Under the pieces are notes generated by a model that worked only from the letters and a program-made list of their open reading frames with translations, was not told the DNA's origin and made no database searches. A stretch of 58,933 bases of DNA from Flavobacterium psychrolimnae (lineage in GTDB: Bacteria > Bacteroidota > Bacteroidia > Flavobacteriales > Flavobacteriaceae): contig NZ_QNUX01000018.1 of NCBI RefSeq assembly GCF_003312425.1, positions 1-58,933 of the forward strand, read 5' to 3'. Positions 1-8,513 of the stretch are shown here, one piece after another; the stretch's first letter is position 1, and each line of letters starts with the position of its first letter. A program made the position numbers and the translations under genes.

Positions 1-1
1 A

Positions 2-613
2 AATGGTGGTTGGATTTCAATTTTACAAACCGCATTAATTTATGACACAAGAGATTTTGAACCCGACCCAACCAAAGGTTACTATTTTGAAATAGCAAAC
101 GAATATTCTAGCAAATATATTGGCTCACAATTTGACTTCAATAAACTTTTTATTCAAGCAAGAGGATATCAAAAGTTACCTTTTGGAAAAAGAACTGTTG
201 TCGCTGGAAGATTTGGAGTTGGTAACATTTTTGGCTCGAATACCCCATTTTTTGAATTTCAAGACCAATGGAGTCCAGAAGGTAGCATCAATGCACTTGG
301 TGGAAAGCAATCGTTGCGAGGTTATCGAGCAAATCGGTTTTTAGCACGTTCTATGTGGTTCACAAATATTGAATTAAGATATAGAATTGCAGAAACAAAA
401 TTAGGAAAACAAAGATTTGCTTTCGGTGTCGCACCATTTTTTGATGCAGGAACAGTAAGAGACGAATGGCAAAATCTAAACTTTAAAAACATTCGTTACT
501 CGTATGGTTTAGGTGCAAGAATTGCTTGGAATCAGTCCACAATTTTATCATTTGATTACGGAATGTCAAAAGAAGATAAACTCTTCTACATCGGCATAGG
601 TCAAGCTTTTTAA
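2..613 (+). CDS. Omp85-family outer-membrane barrel protein, C-terminal part
   Basis: The open frame runs in from the left edge without a start, so only about 203 C-terminal residues are present. The sequence has alternating hydrophobic beta strands and a conserved LRGY motif (GGKQSLRGYRANRF), typical of the barrel of the BamA/TamA/surface-antigen (D15) superfamily. The protein ends in phenylalanine (GIGQAF), as outer-membrane barrels often do. In this superfamily the barrel inserts or translocates proteins or lipids at the outer membrane. The N-terminal POTRA or other domains lie outside the window, so BamA, TamA and patatin-linked types cannot be told apart. An internal ATG at 314 gives a shorter ORF in the same frame but is not the real start. 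Confidence 0.8.
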   Translation, partial: NGGWISILQTALIYDTRDFEPDPTKGYYFEIANEYSSKYIGSQFDFNKLFIQARGYQKLPFGKRTVVAGRFGVGNIFGSNTPFFEFQDQWSPEGSINALGGKQSLRGYRANRFLARSMWFTNIELRYRIAETKLGKQRFAFGVAPFFDAGTVRDEWQNLNFKNIRYSYGLGARIAWNQSTILSFDYGMSKEDKLFYIGIGQAF

Positions 614-881
614 CAAATTAGTTTGGTATTATTTGTAAAGATTTTGGAGATATAAAAACATTGTATGTTACAAACAGAAATATAAAACTACCTAGCCTGA
701 TTTATATTTATTGCTATCGCAATTATATATATCCGACTTACATTGATTGAAACCCGCAACCTAATTATATAAGGATTGCAAAACAGAACGGAAACAGAAA
801 GAATAAAGGGCATCTGCCAACAGCCGTAGCTGTTGCGCAACCTCATTCAAAAACTAAACTTTCAAAATAAGTATAAAAAAC

Positions 882-911
882 AACCTCGTTTAAGCACATT
901 TAAGCGAGGTT
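882..911 (-). terminator. Hairpin terminator of the IS1182 transposase
   Basis: A 12-bp stem with one mismatch (AACCTCGTTTAA / TTAAGCGAGGTT, 6-nt loop) is followed on the minus strand by a GTTTTTT tract. The transposase stop codon (900-902) lies inside the stem, so the gene and terminator overlap. Confidence 0.65.
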
Positions 912-2391
912 TGTTTTTGGTTTTAAGTTGTAGTTTTTAAAAAATAAGCCACTTAAAAACAAGTATTTCAAGTCATAAAAAGCTGTTTTTACAGAAGTGG
1001 GTGCTTTTGTTTGTATTTCATTTACAACTCCAGCTTTTGTTTTTGTTTTTTTGGTGATAAACTTCAAATATTTCTTCAAATTATAGGTTAATGCTGCCAT
1101 CAAAACGTGTTTGTTAGCTTGCTTGATTCCTCTTGTATTTACTCGCTTCATATTGGTAAAATTGACCAATGTTCCAATTACAGGTTCTACTGTTTTACTT
1201 CTCACGCGTACCATTTTCTTGGCATAGTGTGGATTTTGGGTGAGTTTTAAGTGCATTCTGTCGTAGTGTTCTTTGTGGATGCTGTCGTCTATCTTTTTAA
1301 ACTTGGTGCTTTTTCCGCAGCATTGTTCTCGTAGTGGACAGTTTTTGCAATCGCTCTCACTACTGCGATAGGTACGTTTGGTGTAGCCTTTGCTATCGAT
1401 TTTTTCGCCTTTAAATACTAAATTAGCTTTGTTTCCTCCTGCTTTTATACATTCGTACTGATGCAATTCTTTGTTGAAAATAAATCCTGCTCTCTCAGGT
1501 TTGTATTGCCCAAAGTTTGGAATGTAGGCATTGATGTTTTTTTTGGTTCAAATACTTTAAAGCTTCTCCACTACTGTAACCTCCATCGGCTAAAAGTTCT
1601 TCTAATTCAATGCCGTTTTCTTGTAAATTTCCCTCTGTTAGTTCAACTTTTTTTTCTAAACATTGACTATCGCGTTTGTCTGCAAAATCAGAACAAGCTC
1701 CTGTTATTAAGTGATGAGCATCGTCAACAGCGATTTGTCCAAAATAGTTTAACTGTCTTGCCTTTCCTGGTTTTACACTTACCCTGGCATCAGAATCTGT
1801 GAGTGAATAATGGGTATGATTCGATACATATTTTGGACGTATTAAATTCCCGTATTCATCTACTCTATCGCCTTTTTGATTGGCATTAGGCATTCCTTTA
1901 TAGGCTTCTTGTTTCCAAGCGTGGTGTTGTTCCACTAGTTTCTTTCTGGTGCTGGTTGTTTTGAACTCGCTATTCTCTTCCAATTCATTTACAAAAGCAC
2001 TGGCATCTTCCAATACTTCTTTCTCAACTAAACTATCCATAGAAGCATTGGCTTTGATAAAAACGCTATCCACGGCTTGACGTTTGCCTCGAATCATCCC
2101 TTTGGAAACACATATCCTTAAAACGGCTTTGAATAAGGTTAAAAATACTTCTTCGCCATACAACTGACGGGTTCTACTAATTGTGCTGTGCCAAGGTAAG
2201 GCTTCATCAATGTCATACCGGATAAACAAACGAACATCTAAACAATTGGAGCAATATTCTATGAGTTTTCTATCCGAATTGATATTGTTTAAATAGCCTA
2301 CCAAACAGATTTTGAAAAACACAACAGGATCAATACTTTCTTGTCCTTCCTCTCCATAATACTGGGCTGTGGCATAGTTAAAAATACTATT
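900..2391 (-). pseudogene. IS1182-family transposase, frameshifted and 5' truncated
   Basis: Two frames join into one transposase: 1495-2391 (N-terminal and central part, containing QAVDSVFIKANASMDSL and LLADGGYSSGEAL) and 900-1466 (C-terminal part with a Cys-rich CKNCPLREQCC segment and the KQANKHVLMAALTYNLKK end). The switch falls at a run of eight T at about 1530-1537. The upstream frame stays open from the GTG at 2322 to a TAA at 2392-2394 without an ATG, so about 30 usual N-terminal residues appear to be missing. IS1182 enzymes are normally made from a single ORF, so I read this as a dead gene. A homopolymer sequencing error could explain the frameshift but not the missing start. Confidence 0.75.
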
Positions 2392-2795
2392 TTATTTATT
2401 TTTTCGCAAGTTTTTTTTGATATATTTGTTGTGGTGTGCAACAAGCACAGCCGTTTCTCGCAATTGCGAATTTTGTGGTACGTTCACGTTTAAGTTTCGT
2501 AAGAAATTTTATCTTTGAAAGAAAATAAGTAGTTCCGAAGCTCGCAACCTCGCCAAGCGCCGGAACGTCAGGCCATGAAAAAACTAAAAAGAACCTCTTG
2601 AGAATCCCATATTTGAGATTGTTCTTTGGTAGCCCTCCGAATACTCTCTAGATTTGAAGAGGTTTTTTCACAGCCTGACGTTAGGTGCAAGCGTAACCAC
2701 ACGAAAACTACAGCATCCCAACCAATAAAAGTTATCTTTGCAAGTGGACAAGCCGAACACCACATTAAGAAGTAGGCAAAAGAAAAATAAATAGA
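2392..2795. other. Gene-free junction region with nested inverted repeats
   Basis: About 400 bp without a convincing gene separates the IS1182 remnant from the lipoprotein gene. It holds a GTTCCG/CGGAAC inverted pair (2532-2537 and 2561-2566) and the long attC-like palindrome at 2563-2686. Short frames on the minus strand here have no recognisable features. Confidence 0.6.
2563..2686 (+). repeat. Long imperfect palindrome resembling an integron attC site
   Basis: The arms AACGTCAGGC (2564-2573) and GCCTGACGTT (2673-2682) are perfectly complementary. Further inside, the imperfect pairs TGAAAAAAC/GTTTTTTCA and CCTCTT/AAGAGG continue the stem. The right edge reads GTTAGGT (2680-2686), which fits the R' consensus GTTRRRY of attC sites. 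The left edge keeps only the AAC triplet of R'' (RYYYAAC). The total of about 120 bp is in the range of large attC sites. A MITE-like element is an alternative. The consensus is short and partly unmet, so the integron reading is tentative. Confidence 0.4.
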
Positions 2796-3467
2796 ATGAC
2801 AATGAACAAAAAAATGATTTACGGTTTAATCGTAATAGCTGGTTTAGCAACATCCTGCAACCAAGCAACAGACAAAGTAAAAGAAGAAGCAAACAAGGTA
2901 ATTGCTCAGACAAACGAAAGCGTTCAGAAAACAATTAACGACTTAGGGTTGGTTTATGTTGAAGAAGGAGCACAAACGATTATTACTTACGAAGAAGTAA
3001 ATGCTGCACAACAAGCCTGGTGCGATGCTTTGGTAAAAATTGGACAATTGAAAGAAGAGGGTGGAGATTACAAAGCCTTTGCAAATGAAGTACTGTCTTC
3101 AGCTTACAATTATGACAACGGTAAAGTATTTTTTAAACCAACATTAGCCTATGGCGACCAAACTTTTAGAAACGACAAAAAGGGTGCATTAGCCTATTTT
3201 ATAGGTGGCGACCCTGACTATCCGAACGACAAAGGCTTTGCATTGACACCGTGGGTTAAAGCAAGATATGACAATGCTGGAGAGAAAAACGAAGGCATAC
3301 AAATTTACGGTTCTGTAGCAATTACTATGGGTAATGTATGGGTAACAGGTAAAGACGGTAAAGAAGTAATGGTTGACAAAACTTGGGTTTTCAAAAAAGG
3401 CAAAGACGGAAAACTTAGAATTATTGTGCATAAATCAGCCCTTCCTTTTACTCCACAAACTAAATAA
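2796..3467 (+). CDS. Putative lipoprotein of a SnoaL/NTF2-like type
   Basis: 223 residues with a short hydrophobic leader and a lipobox ending at Cys21 (LATSC), so it is likely lipid-anchored in the envelope. A second ATG at 2802 (MNKKMIYG) is an equally good start. The mature part has a coiled, charged segment (residues about 25-50), then a compact alpha/beta domain with the conserved GALAYFIGGDPDYPNDKGFAL stretch and paired strands near the end. From memory this resembles small exported proteins sometimes labelled phosphoribosyl-AMP cyclohydrolase in error. I see no cyclohydrolase metal-site pattern and do not assign a function. It is the first gene of the block and is separated from the downstream DUF2490 operon by its own terminator. 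Confidence 0.7.
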   Translation: MTMNKKMIYGLIVIAGLATSCNQATDKVKEEANKVIAQTNESVQKTINDLGLVYVEEGAQTIITYEEVNAAQQAWCDALVKIGQLKEEGGDYKAFANEVLSSAYNYDNGKVFFKPTLAYGDQTFRNDKKGALAYFIGGDPDYPNDKGFALTPWVKARYDNAGEKNEGIQIYGSVAITMGNVWVTGKDGKEVMVDKTWVFKKGKDGKLRIIVHKSALPFTPQTK

Positions 3468-3473
3468 TTAACT

Positions 3474-3502
3474 AAAAGGGCTGAGCTTAGCTCAACCCTT
3501 TT
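3474..3502 (+). terminator. Hairpin terminator after the lipoprotein gene
   Basis: AAAAGGG(C)TGAGC and GCTCA(A)CCCTTTT form a strong near-perfect stem with a 3-nt loop, starting 7 bp after the stop codon. The arms supply an A-tract and a T-tract, so it could work on either strand. It splits the lipoprotein from the next five genes. Confidence 0.7.
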
Positions 3503-3518
3503 AATACTTTCCCAATTT

Positions 3519-4295
3519 ATGCTAAAAAGATACATAATTATAATCATTTTTCTTTCCTTAAGTAATACTTCATTTTCCCAAAATACAAGAATAACAAACC
3601 GTAATTCCATTGGGTGGTATAATTATTTTGGCACATTTAAACTCAACAACAAATTTGGACTGCATACGGAATATCAATTTCGCAGAAACGATGTAATAAC
3701 AGAATGGCAACAAAGCTTGCTACGAGTTGGGGTGAATTATCAACTCAATCCAAAAATTCAATTACGAGTTGGTTATGCTTGGATAGAAACTTTTCCCTAT
3801 GGTGAAATCCCAATAAATGGAATGGGAAAAGATTTTACTGAACATCGCTTATTTCAAATGGCAACAATAACTGACAAAGCAGGTATTGTGGATTTATCGC
3901 ACCGTTTTATGCTTGAACAGCGTTGGGTTGGTAGGTACTCCAATGCCAATTTGAACAAAGAAGATGAATATCCTTTGCTTAACAGGTTTAGGTATATGTT
4001 TCGTTTACAAGTCCCTTTAAAAGGAAAAGAAATAAAAGATAAAACACCATACTTAGCCATTTATGAGGAAGTGTTTATTGGTTTTGGTGAAAACGTAAAT
4101 GAAAATATTTTTGACCAAAACAGGTTAGGTGTTTTAATGGGTTACCGATTAAATCAAAATATACGATTAGAGGCAGGTTATTTAAATCAAATCCTTCAAC
4201 TTGGGCGTGAAGTAAATGGTAGAAATGTTTTTCAGCAGAACAATGGATTTATACTAAATGCAAATTTCAATATTGACTTAACAAAAAAACAATAA
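3519..4295 (+). CDS. DUF2490 outer-membrane barrel protein
   Basis: 258 residues with a Sec signal peptide (MLKRYIIIIIFLSLSNTSFSQ, cleaved near residue 20). The mature protein has alternating beta strands. It includes the family signature NSIGWYNYFGTFKLN...LHTEYQFRR, central EHRLFQ and HRFMLEQRW segments, and a DEVFIGFGENV-like strand (here EEVFIGFGENVNENIFDQNRLG). This is a DUF2490 protein, predicted to be a small outer-membrane barrel of unknown substrate. It starts an operon: TerC follows after 6 bp, then Fic, an MscS-like gene and another DUF2490 gene with overlaps or tiny gaps. A related protein is encoded at 19624-20313. Confidence 0.85.
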   Translation: MLKRYIIIIIFLSLSNTSFSQNTRITNRNSIGWYNYFGTFKLNNKFGLHTEYQFRRNDVITEWQQSLLRVGVNYQLNPKIQLRVGYAWIETFPYGEIPINGMGKDFTEHRLFQMATITDKAGIVDLSHRFMLEQRWVGRYSNANLNKEDEYPLLNRFRYMFRLQVPLKGKEIKDKTPYLAIYEEVFIGFGENVNENIFDQNRLGVLMGYRLNQNIRLEAGYLNQILQLGREVNGRNVFQQNNGFILNANFNIDLTKKQ

Positions 4296-4301
4296 TATCC
4301 A

Positions 4302-5012
4302 ATGAGCGAATTCATAATACCACTTATTACCCTTATATCTTTAGAATTAATTTTGGGGATTGACAATATCATCTTCATCTCCATCCTTACAGACAAACTA
4401 CCACCCGAACAAAGAAACAAACTTCGATATATGGGGCTTGGCTTGGCTGTGGTTTTTAGGCTTATATTATTAGCTGGTATAGCTTGGATATTAAAGTTAG
4501 ACCAAACACTTTTTACGATAATTAATATAGACATCTCTGGAAAAGGAATAATATTAATATTAGGAGGTTTGTTTTTAATATGGAAAAGCACAAAAGAAAT
4601 ATACCACAAAACAGAATTAGCTAACAATCCTGAAAAGGCAAAAACATTAAACGGTAATTTTAGAAAGCTACTTTTAGAAATCATTATATTGGATTTAGTT
4701 TTTTCTATTGATAGTATTATTACAGCAGTAGGTATGGTAAAAGAACTTTGGATAATGTATGTGGCAGTTATTGTTAGTGTCGTTATAATGCTTATTGCAT
4801 CAAAACCAATAAGTGAGTTTATACAAAAGCATCCTTCATTCAAGATTTTGGCACTATCTTTTTTAATTATGATAGGTATCGCTTTGTTAGGCGAAGGATT
4901 GCATTTTGAAATTCCCAAAGGATATATCTATTTTTCAATGGCATTTTCCTTTATTGTAAATTTTATACAAGTAAAAACCCATACAATGCCTAATAACGAG
5001 CTTGCAAAATGA
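4302..5012 (+). CDS. TerC-family integral membrane protein (short type)
   Basis: 236 residues with about seven hydrophobic membrane segments. The TerC hallmarks are present: LELILGIDNIIFISIL near residues 13-28 and DLVFSIDSIITAVGM in the second half, whose acidic residues are thought to line a metal path. TerC proteins (Alx, YgdQ and related) are linked to manganese or other metal export and to stress. The stop overlaps the start of the Fic gene (ATGA at 5009-5012), so translation is likely coupled. It is shorter than, and distinct from, the 303-residue TerC/Alx-type protein at 11939-12850. Confidence 0.85.
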   Translation: MSEFIIPLITLISLELILGIDNIIFISILTDKLPPEQRNKLRYMGLGLAVVFRLILLAGIAWILKLDQTLFTIINIDISGKGIILILGGLFLIWKSTKEIYHKTELANNPEKAKTLNGNFRKLLLEIIILDLVFSIDSIITAVGMVKELWIMYVAVIVSVVIMLIASKPISEFIQKHPSFKILALSFLIMIGIALLGEGLHFEIPKGYIYFSMAFSFIVNFIQVKTHTMPNNELAK

Positions 5013-5806
5013 AATTACTACCAGTAGAAATTATTCAAATAAATCAAAATAAAATAGATGAAATTGACAAAATCATAAAGTCAATTTACCGTCTTATTAT
5101 TTATAGTAGGCACCACCTTGACGATGACCTTTTAGACATTTATTTAGCAGGCTATCATAATCTTAAAGAACTCGTTGGCATCAAAAATGCCCAAATGGAA
5201 GCTCAAAACGAAGAAGAAGCCAAAGAGTATTTATTAAATTTAAAAGTATCGCTGGATTTTGTTGTTGAAGAAATAATTTTACAAAACAATTTTGAAAAGG
5301 AAGTTCAGTTATTTCAGCTGTTGCGTTTAGTTTCCCCTGAAACAAATGCCATTCACCCCAACCGATACAGGCAAACTCTTGTTCAAGTAGGCGGACATAT
5401 TTGTCCCGAGCCAACAATAGTTGCTCATTTGGTTTCCGAGCTATTTTATAAAATTCAATCAATTCAAAACCCTATAATAAGGGCTATTTACTTTCATCAC
5501 GAGTTAATAAGAATACACCCTTTTGTAGATGGTAATGGACGTGTAACAAGAATTGCCAAAAACTGGATGTTGATGTATGACTTATACCCTCCTATATTTA
5601 TTAATGATGCTTCACAAAAAAAGGAATACATAAACACATTGAGTAATAGTTTCAAAGAACTTATGAAACAACCCGACAAATGGAACAACTACACTTCACA
5701 GTTTTTTGAACAAGAACTTGACCGCTTATTATATAATGCCAAAATGCTTTATGAGAGCATTAACCTAACTGGGCAAAATAGAGAAAAACAAATAACAAAA
5801 CAATAA
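5009..5806 (+). CDS. Fic-domain protein (probable AMP transferase)
   Basis: 265 residues containing the full Fic motif HPFVDGNGRVTR near residues 170-181. The His is the catalytic base and the loop binds the nucleotide phosphates. Fic enzymes usually transfer AMP (less often other phosphate-linked groups) to hydroxyls of target proteins. The N-terminal half is helical. I could not recognise a clear S/TxxxE(G/N) inhibitory motif, so self-inhibition is undecided. It overlaps the TerC stop by 4 bp and ends 2 bp before an MscS-like gene. A Fic enzyme placed among membrane transport genes suggests it modifies one of them or senses the same stress; that is inference. Confidence 0.88.
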   Translation: MKLLPVEIIQINQNKIDEIDKIIKSIYRLIIYSRHHLDDDLLDIYLAGYHNLKELVGIKNAQMEAQNEEEAKEYLLNLKVSLDFVVEEIILQNNFEKEVQLFQLLRLVSPETNAIHPNRYRQTLVQVGGHICPEPTIVAHLVSELFYKIQSIQNPIIRAIYFHHELIRIHPFVDGNGRVTRIAKNWMLMYDLYPPIFINDASQKKEYINTLSNSFKELMKQPDKWNNYTSQFFEQELDRLLYNAKMLYESINLTGQNREKQITKQ

Positions 5807-5808
5807 GA

Positions 5809-6327
5809 ATGGAAACGTATAAAATTCAAATAATTGAAACAATCATAGCTGTAATTAGCTTTTTTGCTGTAAAAATAATTTTAATGTATTTCGTTAAACT
5901 AACAATTAAAAACTCATACTTCAAAAATGCTGAACAAAATGATGTTTTAAAAGTAATCAGACTAATATTAATGGTCGTACTTTGTATTATCATAGTGGCT
6001 ATATGGAGTGTTAAGCAAGAAAACATTTTAATATTTGCAAGTTCGTTACTTACTGTTTTTGGTGTAGCACTTTTTGCTGAAATGTCCATTCTTACGAATA
6101 TTACAGCTTGCCTAATTCTTTTTTTCCAACACCCAATAAAAGTTGGTGATACCATAGCAATAACTTTTGAAGGGAAAGAAACTGAAGGTGAGCTAATAGA
6201 TATTACTTACTTTTTTATCTTCATAAAAACGCCAAACAGAGGAGTATTAACAATCCCAAATGCCTTACTATTAAAAAGTTCATTTTTGGTAGTAGAAAAA
6301 TCTATCAAAAATGAAGTTAATAAATAA
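5809..6327 (+). CDS. Small MscS-like mechanosensitive channel
   Basis: 172 residues. Three hydrophobic segments (about residues 10-30, 45-65 and 75-110) are followed by a short beta domain with the MscS pattern (FFQHPIKVGDTIAI, then a loop and TPNRGVLTIPNALLL). This matches the pore helix and upper beta domain of the MscS superfamily. The protein is much shorter than E. coli MscS and lacks most of the cytoplasmic cage. The family releases solutes during osmotic downshock. Its 3' end overlaps the next DUF2490 gene by 17 bp. Confidence 0.8.
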   Translation: METYKIQIIETIIAVISFFAVKIILMYFVKLTIKNSYFKNAEQNDVLKVIRLILMVVLCIIIVAIWSVKQENILIFASSLLTVFGVALFAEMSILTNITACLILFFQHPIKVGDTIAITFEGKETEGELIDITYFFIFIKTPNRGVLTIPNALLLKSSFLVVEKSIKNEVNK

Positions 6328-7048
6328 CAAACGAACGATACTATTTCTATTGAGTTTTATGATTTATCCTACGATAACTTATGCACAGCAATTCGATTTA
6401 GGCTCTTGGAATATATTAAATATCAAATACAATCACAATGACAAACTAAGCTTATTTGGCGAAGCACAATTGCGTTCATTAAAATTTTACAACGACTTTC
6501 ACTATTACGAATATAAAGGCGGTATAAACTACAAAGTTCATAAAAATGTAAATTTGACATTAGGAGCAGGTAGCTACCAAACATATAAAGAAGGAGGCAA
6601 TTTTGTTCTACCAAAAAATAATGACGAATTTAGACTTTGGCCACAGGTAATACTTTTTCAATCAGTCGGTAAATTTAAAATAGAACAACGATACAGAGCA
6701 GAATTGCGATGGACGAGCAATGGCTACCGTAACCGTTTTCGTTATAGATTAGGTGCATCTTATCCATTTGGGAAAGAACGAAATGGGTACAAACCTTTTC
6801 AGACAAGCATTAGTAACGAATTGTTTTTTACCGACAACGAGCCTTACTTTGAACGGAACAGAATACAAATGACACTGAACTATAAACCTTCAAAAGGCTC
6901 AACAATCCAATTGGGGTACTTACATCAGTTCGACTATAAAATAAATGATGAAACAGGTCGGGACTTTCTTGTAGTAGGTTTTTATTTTGAACTGTTCCGA
7001 AAATTGGCAACAAAAATAGAAACAGAAAATGAGCTTAAAGACAATTGA
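6311..7048 (+). CDS. DUF2490 outer-membrane barrel protein, second in operon
   Basis: 245 residues with a signal peptide ending at about residue 25 (ITYAQQ). The mature chain is mostly amphipathic beta strands, with KIEQRYRAELRW and YRNRFRYRLGASYPFG typical of DUF2490. It starts inside the end of the MscS-like gene, so it belongs to the same transcript. Function is unknown; the family is predicted to sit in the outer membrane. It is a divergent paralogue of the protein at 3519-4295, so this operon holds two outer-membrane barrels around inner-membrane and cytosolic proteins. Confidence 0.8.
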   Translation: MKLINNKRTILFLLSFMIYPTITYAQQFDLGSWNILNIKYNHNDKLSLFGEAQLRSLKFYNDFHYYEYKGGINYKVHKNVNLTLGAGSYQTYKEGGNFVLPKNNDEFRLWPQVILFQSVGKFKIEQRYRAELRWTSNGYRNRFRYRLGASYPFGKERNGYKPFQTSISNELFFTDNEPYFERNRIQMTLNYKPSKGSTIQLGYLHQFDYKINDETGRDFLVVGFYFELFRKLATKIETENELKDN

Positions 7049-7066
7049 CAATATGAGAACGCCAGT

Positions 7067-7124
7067 ACCTAACAGCTAAGCTTTCGTTGCGTGCGTAGCA
7101 CGAACAATGAAAGCTGTGTTGAAC
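7067..7124 (+). repeat. attC-like hairpin after the DUF2490 operon
   Basis: ACCTAAC (7067-7073) fits the R'' consensus RYYYAAC and GTTGAAC (7118-7124) fits R' (GTTRRRY). Between them lies a long imperfect stem: CTTTCGTTG pairs with CAATGAAAG with one mismatch, and a tight GTGC/GCAC tip closes it. The 58-bp length is at the lower limit for attC. It starts 19 bp after the last stop codon. ACCTAAC is the exact complement of the GTTAGGT at 2680-2686 on the other side of the block. Confidence 0.4.
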
Positions 7125-7192
7125 GGAACCACTCTACATCCATACCTTATGGGTTTTTCGATAAATGTGTAAGAAGAATTTCAAGAGGCATC

Positions 7193-7219
7193 AACGCTAG
7201 CTTTTTTTAGGCTAGCGTT
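7193..7219. repeat. Perfect 9-bp hairpin at the edge of the HTTM gene
   Basis: AACGCTAGC and GCTAGCGTT pair perfectly around a T-rich 9-nt loop. The right arm runs straight into the first codons that match the HTTM protein (FGVMM begins at 7218), so the hairpin marks the point where the HTTM gene lost its 5' end. It could be a terminator for the DUF2490 operon or the scar of a recombination event. Confidence 0.5.
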
Positions 7220-8513
7220 TGGCGTTATGATGGTTTTAAGTCTAATACGATTTGTGAGTTACGGTTGGATTGATAAATTTTATATCCAACCCCAATTTCA
7301 CTTTACGTATTATGGTTTTGAGTGGGTAAAGCCTTTAGGAATTTATACTTATTTATTGTTTTTTATTTCAGGATTAGCTGCCTTATTTGTCGCCATTGGA
7401 TACAAATATAAATTATCGATCATTACCTTTTTCCTGAGCTTTACCTAAATAGAATTTATGGATAAAACCACTTACCTAAACCATTATTATTTTATTACGG
7501 TTGTGAGTTTTATAATGATTTTTCTGCCGGCAAACGCCTATTTTTCTGTTGATGCCTATAGAAATCCAAAAAGTGCCTTTTAGAAAATCCCGAGTTGGAC
7601 TATTGATATTTTAAAATTGCTGTTAGGAATTGTCTATTTTTATGCAGGTATAGCAAAACTCAATTCCGACTGGCTTTTTAAAGCCATGCCACTCAAAATA
7701 TGGTTGCCAAATAATTCAAATTTACCAATAATTGGTTCTTTATTAAACGAGAATTGGGTGCATTATGCTTTCAGTTGGACAGGAATGATGTACGATTTAA
7801 GTATTCCTTTTTTATTACTTTATAAAAGAGCCCGATTATTCGCTTTTGTTTTAGTGGTAGTATTTCATATTTTGACTAGAATTCTTTTCCCAATTGGTGT
7901 TTTTCCATTTATAATGATTGTAAGTTCATTGCTCTTTTTTGATGCGGATTTTCATAAAAAGTGTTTCCTAACTGTTTCAAAATTATTCAATTTCAGTATA
8001 ACTTTCTTTGAGAACGGAAAAGAAAAAATTCAGAATTTCAATGGGATTTATAAAATTAAAATCGCCTTTTTAACCTCTTTTATAACTTTCCAACTACTGT
8101 TTCCTTTTCGATATGTATTGTATCCAGACGAATTATTTTGGACAGAGGAAGGATTTCGGTTTTCGTGGCGCGTGATGCTTATGGAAAAAGCCGGTTATAC
8201 ACAATTTAGTGTTACCGATGCGAAAACAAAAGAAAATATAATGGTAGATAACAGTCATTTCTTAACCACTTTTCAGGAAAAACAAATGTCTTTTCAACCG
8301 GATTTTATTTTGGAATACGCACATTTTTTACACGATTATTACCAAAAACAAGGTATTTATAACCCGGAAGTTAGAGTAGAAAGCTACGTCGCTCTCAATG
8401 GAAGATTAAGTCAAAAATATATCAATCCAACAATAAATTTAACCAACGAAAATGAAACATTCCATCACAAAACTTGGATATTACCTTTTAACGATGAAAT
8501 TAAAGGATTTTAG
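7218..8513 (+). pseudogene. HTTM-domain (vitamin K-dependent gamma-carboxylase-like) gene, decayed
   Basis: One reading frame encodes an HTTM-type multi-pass membrane protein followed by an extracytoplasmic C-terminal domain (about 430 residues), with two in-frame stops: TAA at 7446-7448 and TAG at 7581-7583. Family-like sequence continues on both sides of each stop (FFLSFT*IEFMDKTTYLNHYY; NPKSAF*KIPSWTID). The first 20 or so usual residues are missing, because homology begins at the hairpin at 7193-7219. HTTM proteins in Flavobacteria often neighbour a TonB receptor, as here. The best remaining ORF, 7617-8513, lacks the first membrane segments. Most likely inactive. Confidence 0.8.

Larger units (their letters stand above)
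880..2395 (-). mobile_element. IS1182-family insertion sequence remnant
   Basis: A transposase reading frame of the IS1182 (DDE) type occupies the minus strand and is followed by its own hairpin terminator at 882-911. I could not define terminal inverted repeats. The 5' end of the transposase reading frame stops abruptly at 2391 in AT-rich DNA. The element separates the Omp85 gene from the accessory block that begins near 2563. Confidence 0.7.

Noticed and set aside
1461..1802. 113-residue plus-strand ORF across the transposase
   Set aside because: Antisense shadow of the IS1182 transposase coding sequence.
7193..7226. Third attC-like site before the HTTM gene
   Set aside because: The hairpin is perfect, but the flanking boxes (GTTTGGC, GTTATGA) do not fit GTTRRRY, so it is listed only as a hairpin.
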